Assembly (NCBI GenBank): GCA_022829145.1
Contig: CM040752.1
Coordinates: 35,547,086 to 35,611,085 of the forward strand
Length of the DNA: 64,000 nucleotides
Direction of reading: 5' to 3'
Origin: Albula goreensis
Taxonomy: Eukaryota; Chordata; Actinopteri; Albuliformes; Albulidae
Part shown: one piece after another, positions 60,133-64,000 of the stretch
How the letters are laid out: each line of letters opens with the position of its first letter
Numbering within the stretch: the stretch's first letter is position 1
The notes under the pieces: generated by a model
What the model was told of the DNA's origin: nothing
The model's database searches: none
The model's input: the letters and a program-made list of their open reading frames with translations, nothing else
Program-made: the position numbers and the translations under genes

Positions 60133-60890
60133 TCCTATTAGCCCATTAATACATATGGGCTTTGGAGTTACAGTATACCCACCTCCTCAGACAGTATACC
60201 CACCTATTAGCCTTATTACCATTAATACATATGGGCTTTGGAGGTACAGTATGCCCACCTCCTCAGACAGTATACCCACCTATTAGTCTTATTACCATTA
60301 ATACATATGGGCTTTGGAGTTACAGTATGCCCACCTCCTCAGACAGTATACTCACCTATTAGCCTTATTACCATTAATACATATGGGCTTTGGAGTTACA
60401 GTATGCCCACCTCCTCAGACAGTATACCCACCTATTAGCCTTATTACCATTAATACATATGGGCTTTGGAGTTACAGTATGCCCACCTCCTCAGACAGTA
60501 TACTCACCTATTAGCCTTATTACCATTAATACATATGGGCTTTGGAGTTACAGTATGCCCACCTCCTCAGACAGTATACTCACCTATTAGCCTTATTACC
60601 ATTAATACATATGGGCTTTGGAGGTACAGTATGCCCACCTCCTCAGACAGTATACTCACCTATTAGCCTTATTACCATTAATACATATGGGCTTTGGAGT
60701 TACAGTATGCCCACCTCCTCAGACAGTATACCCACCTATTAGCCTTATTACCATTAATACATATGGGCTTTGGAGTTACAGTATGCCCACCTCCTCAGAC
60801 AGTATACCCACCTATTAGCCTTATTACCATTAATACATATGGGCTTTGGAGTTACAGTATGCCCACCTCCTCAGACAGTTCACTCATCTG
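60133..60890. repeat. 76-bp minisatellite, 10 copies
   Basis: 'acatatgggctttgga' recurs every 76 bp from 60151 to 60835. Units are about 97% identical, with GTTAC/GGTAC and ACCC/ACTC variants. Inside the unit 'cctcagacagtat' and 'tacagtat' form a short sub-repeat. The 66-residue frame repeated every 76 bp is an artefact. Confidence 0.96.
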
Positions 60891-63477
60891 TCAGTATCAA
60901 GCCTATGAAAGATAAACCGCTCAGTTATTGGGGAGAAGCAGGCTGTCGATGTTAGTGCAGTGTGAGATCACGGGGCCACCCTTCAGTGGGAGCCCAGGCT
61001 GAGACGGCTGACTCATCTTCTAAAGCCACCTTCTCTTTTTTAATGGAGGGCTGCAGCACAAGGCTTTCCCCGGAGGCGCGTCCAGGAGGCTGAAAAACAG
61101 AGGACTTTAATGGAATCACTTCATCCCCCTCAGCCTGCCTCTCACAAAGTTTAGGGCCCCCACATAAAAACTCCACCGCGCTCATCTCATTGGTGCAGGG
61201 AAACATAATAATATATCAGGGTGTTGTTGTTAATCCAGCATGGGGTGTGGAGTGTGGATTAAGCTGCTGAATGCTGAGAGCTGCGATGAAGAAGTGGGCC
61301 TTTTATTTTCGGCTTTTTTTTGGGGCTCAAGTGATGGATTTTAGCTGTGGTATGACAGTGCACTGAAAGAGGAATTTCACAGCTGCCGTTTTTCCCTTAA
61401 GACAAGCCAAGCTTGTGTACGAACATCTGATCAAAATTTACAACAGCAACAGCAAATGGCAGATATTTTTTCTATTCTCCAACATTCAGGCAGTTTATTG
61501 CCAACAAACAACAATTATTAATTCACGCACTCTAGAGAATACCATGGTGGCATAAAAGTACATATTGTAGAGATATTAAACAAATTAGGCTGCTTTTCTA
61601 TAGTGCCTATGAACTCCTATGTAGCTCTGCTGCTTATGACTTTTAGCCCTCTTCACTCAGGCTGTGCTAGATGATTCAGAGTGATGCACTAGCCACTCTG
61701 CAACACCATTCAACCAAAGGAACCCTGGGATTGGTTGCATAGTGGTGGTCAGTAGCCAGTAGCAGGGATTTTAAATCTCTTTGGCCCTGCTTCATTCTTT
61801 TACACTCCAGCCTGGTGACTCACTCATTTGAACATTAATTTTTATGTTTATATCTATGATGTGAATATATCACCTATACTGTATACAGCCGGTATTAAAA
61901 ATACAAATTAAATTACTTTAATTGATTCAATGAGATAGCAAATCAATGCAAATTTGCTTTTTTATATTAAATCTAAAACCAAGTAAATTAATATAATTAG
62001 TAAAGGGAGATGAGGAATTTAAACTCTGAAGCTTCTTCTACTTAAGTTCTGAACTTGAAAAGAACTGATTATGTTTGAGAATGGATTTTTAATATCAGGT
62101 TATAAATGTACTGCAATTTAACCAAACTTCTCCATTGGGATGTTAAATTGAAGTTTCTAAACTTTTCTATGAGGTCTCCGCTAATTCAAAGTCTTTACTA
62201 ATATGTTTTCATAACAAGAAGTTGACAGGTAATAATGTAATCAAATGTACTTCCAAATGAAACGATTAAAATATACACACTGAAGACTTTCTGAGATTAT
62301 TGTGAAATATATAAATAGAAATGGACACTCTTAATCTTTGAGCGTTGGTTAGCTCATGAAATTCACAGATCAGCTAAATGGATTTCCAGAGACTCAAACT
62401 AAAATCTAGTTTTAATTTTTAAATGTGAAAAAACAGCAGCGAATAGTGCAGAGCAGCAGTCGACAGAAACTCAGTGACACGCAGCTATGTATGCAGGAAT
62501 GGGCTTGTGTTTACAATAGGATTAAACTTTTTATTAAACTGTTTTCCCTGCACTGTGCTTTCCTGTTCTCGTCTCAGTATTTTATTAAAAACATTGTGTA
62601 CATACTGCATCAAACATAATTCGCCTTTTTTCTAGTTTCTATTCAGAGTCTTCGTAATATGCTTATCATAGGTAGACATTAATTTCACAAATATATGCAA
62701 ACAATGTTTACCTTTCTTATGACAAAGGACAGCATTGTGAGATATTAATTTTGCCCTATGTGTTCTTTTGAATAAAAGGTTCATTTTAGTGAATGAGGTA
62801 CAGTTTGGGCCGAGATCTATATCCATCTCTCAGGACCTCAAGTCACAGGTCCTTTTGGGTTCTCCCGAAAGGTGAGGTGGGGCCACTATATTCTCATCCT
62901 AGTGTCACAATGACAAATTTTCCGTTTGAATCAATTTAGCAACAAACATTTACAAAGAAACATGAAAACGACAGTGAAAAGGGCATTTATTGAATGCTTC
63001 GGGTTAAATTAGTGGGGTTTTATGCACAATTTTGTGCAATGAAACAAACTTTGGTAAAGCAATGCTGTACTGCAAATCCACTCCCGGATTTGGCGGGAAT
63101 AATGTGACCCCTTGTGAACACACTGCGAAAACGCAGAACCCCTGAGCCAGGAGCAAAGGCTCATAAACCCTTCACCTGGAGCTGCACCACACACAGGAGA
63201 CCGTACCCAGCAAAGCCACCTGAAAGACCATCACTCTATTTCCCATCTTCATCATACGGATTAACTACACAGACCTCTTCAAACAGCAGGAGTGTGAGTC
63301 TTCCTTTCTGTAACAGGATATTGCTCCACTGTAGGAACCCGCCACCGCCCGCCCTGTAGGAGGGAGAACCATTCCTTTCTAGGCTGATACAATAAAAAAA
63401 ATAAATAAATAAGACACTTGAAAAGTATCTCTCCTGCTCACATGTAAGACGTCGATAAGCATGACTAAGACGAGGGC
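60891..63477. other. unique, mostly AT-rich sequence
   Basis: 61800-62640 is very AT-rich and gene-free. 60950-61200 is GC-richer. No repeat or RNA is recognised. Confidence 0.5.
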
Positions 63478-63800
63478 CTCCTGGCTGCTGCGGGCCGTTT
63501 GAGCGCGGCGCCGGCGGCAGCAGCGAGCGACTCTTCCCTCTTGCAGGCAAAGCGATCTCTGCAAATCCCCTCAAAGGAAACCTTGATGCTGAAGGCCGCC
63601 GCTTTGAGCGGGCGCGGGACGGACCGATCGATGCGCCAGCCGCTTCCCTTTCTCCACGCGCACCTGCCGGTGCGGTCCAGGCCTCCTTCAAACCAGGCAG
63701 AGTGTTTTTGTTGCTTTTGCTTCCCAATGCGGCGGCCCCCCTGTGGGGCCGGGCTCCCCGCAGCTGGCGGTCCGTCCCGCGGATTCCGCTCTGAAGAAGA
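63478..63800. promoter_or_regulatory. CpG-rich segment, possible CpG island
   Basis: Dense CG steps, for example around 63501-63530 (GCGCGGCGCCGGCGGC) and 63607-63680. It is the richest CpG patch in the window and could be a promoter or first exon of a gene reaching beyond the right edge. Open frames exist on both strands. The plus frame from 63499 begins with TTG, not ATG, and no product is recognised. Confidence 0.35.
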
Positions 63801-64000
63801 TGATGCTGCGCTGAATCACTGAGAGGAATGCGAGTCGTGTGAAGTCGCCATGGCGCTGCCTCCCTGGAGGAGCTGTGAAGTGCTCACAAATGGGGGAAGG
63901 TGACTGCGATACATTCAAACATTCAGCCTCCGACGTCATGGCTCTCTGCGACCACCCTGTGCTCTGCTCACTGCACAACACAGCTCTGAAGTTGGACTGC
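63801..64000. other. unique sequence to window edge
   Basis: No feature is recognised. Confidence 0.5.

Noticed and set aside
60162..60955. Nine overlapping 61-73-residue frames at 76-bp spacing
   Set aside because: Shadow frames of the 76-bp minisatellite. 76 is not a multiple of three, so each unit restarts the same frame and terminates.
63499..63822. 107-residue plus-strand protein in the CpG-rich patch
   Set aside because: The frame begins at TTG, is alanine- and arginine-rich through composition, and overlaps a longer minus frame. No known product is recognised.

Overview
The window looks like non-coding nuclear DNA from a ray-finned fish. I found no gene I can name, no complete open reading frame with credible coding character, no operon structure, no tRNA or rRNA gene and no CRISPR array. 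The fish assignment rests on long homopolymer and dinucleotide runs, many minisatellites, degraded tRNA-derived SINEs whose tails resemble widespread fish repeats, a broken LINE reverse-transcriptase fragment and a short inverted-repeat transposon. SINE tails ending in a 'ggcctgttctc ... atgttctta' block, at 38.4 kb and (decayed) 4.9 kb, are ones I associate with early-branching ray-finned fishes. Lineage is inferred from memory and is uncertain.

Layout. 0-7 kb: mostly unique sequence with a SINE body (2.4 kb), a LINE ORF2 remnant (4.4-4.7 kb), a SINE tail (4.9 kb) and a GC-rich patch (5.2 kb). 7.4-12.2 kb: two minisatellites, 32-bp (about 28 copies) and 46-bp (16 copies), the first inside a dispersed element. 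12-29 kb: mostly single-copy AT-rich sequence with features often seen in conserved regulatory deserts, including a 16-bp perfect palindrome at 13.96 kb. It also holds a duplicated ~300-bp block (16.65 and 18.3 kb) and two short minus-strand stretches that look weakly exon-like (28.4 and 28.9 kb). 29.8-35.2 kb: a 52-bp minisatellite, a decayed AATTACACTG-like array and a ~600-bp CA/CACTC tract. 35-41.6 kb: CTCF-like motifs, a 51 x 33-bp minisatellite with a duplicated 16-unit block, and a near-perfect 21-bp hairpin. 41.9-54.3 kb: a CA-rich 46-bp array, G-rich tracts, small inverted repeats, a ~300-bp MITE, another SINE head, a fold-back element and a pyrimidine-to-purine inverted tract. 54.7-64 kb: GC-rich patches, a 21-bp array carrying 13 CACCTG E-boxes, a 52-bp x 4 array, a ~1.5-kb CAGTGTG-type array, a 76-bp x 10 array and a CpG-rich segment near the right edge.

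Nothing here forms a pathway. If the region has a function, the likeliest is cis-regulatory or structural: a gene desert or large intron near a gene outside the window. The long open frames in the arrays at 38.5 and 58 kb arise because the repeat units are multiples of three and lack stops. They are open in several frames on both strands and should not be read as proteins.
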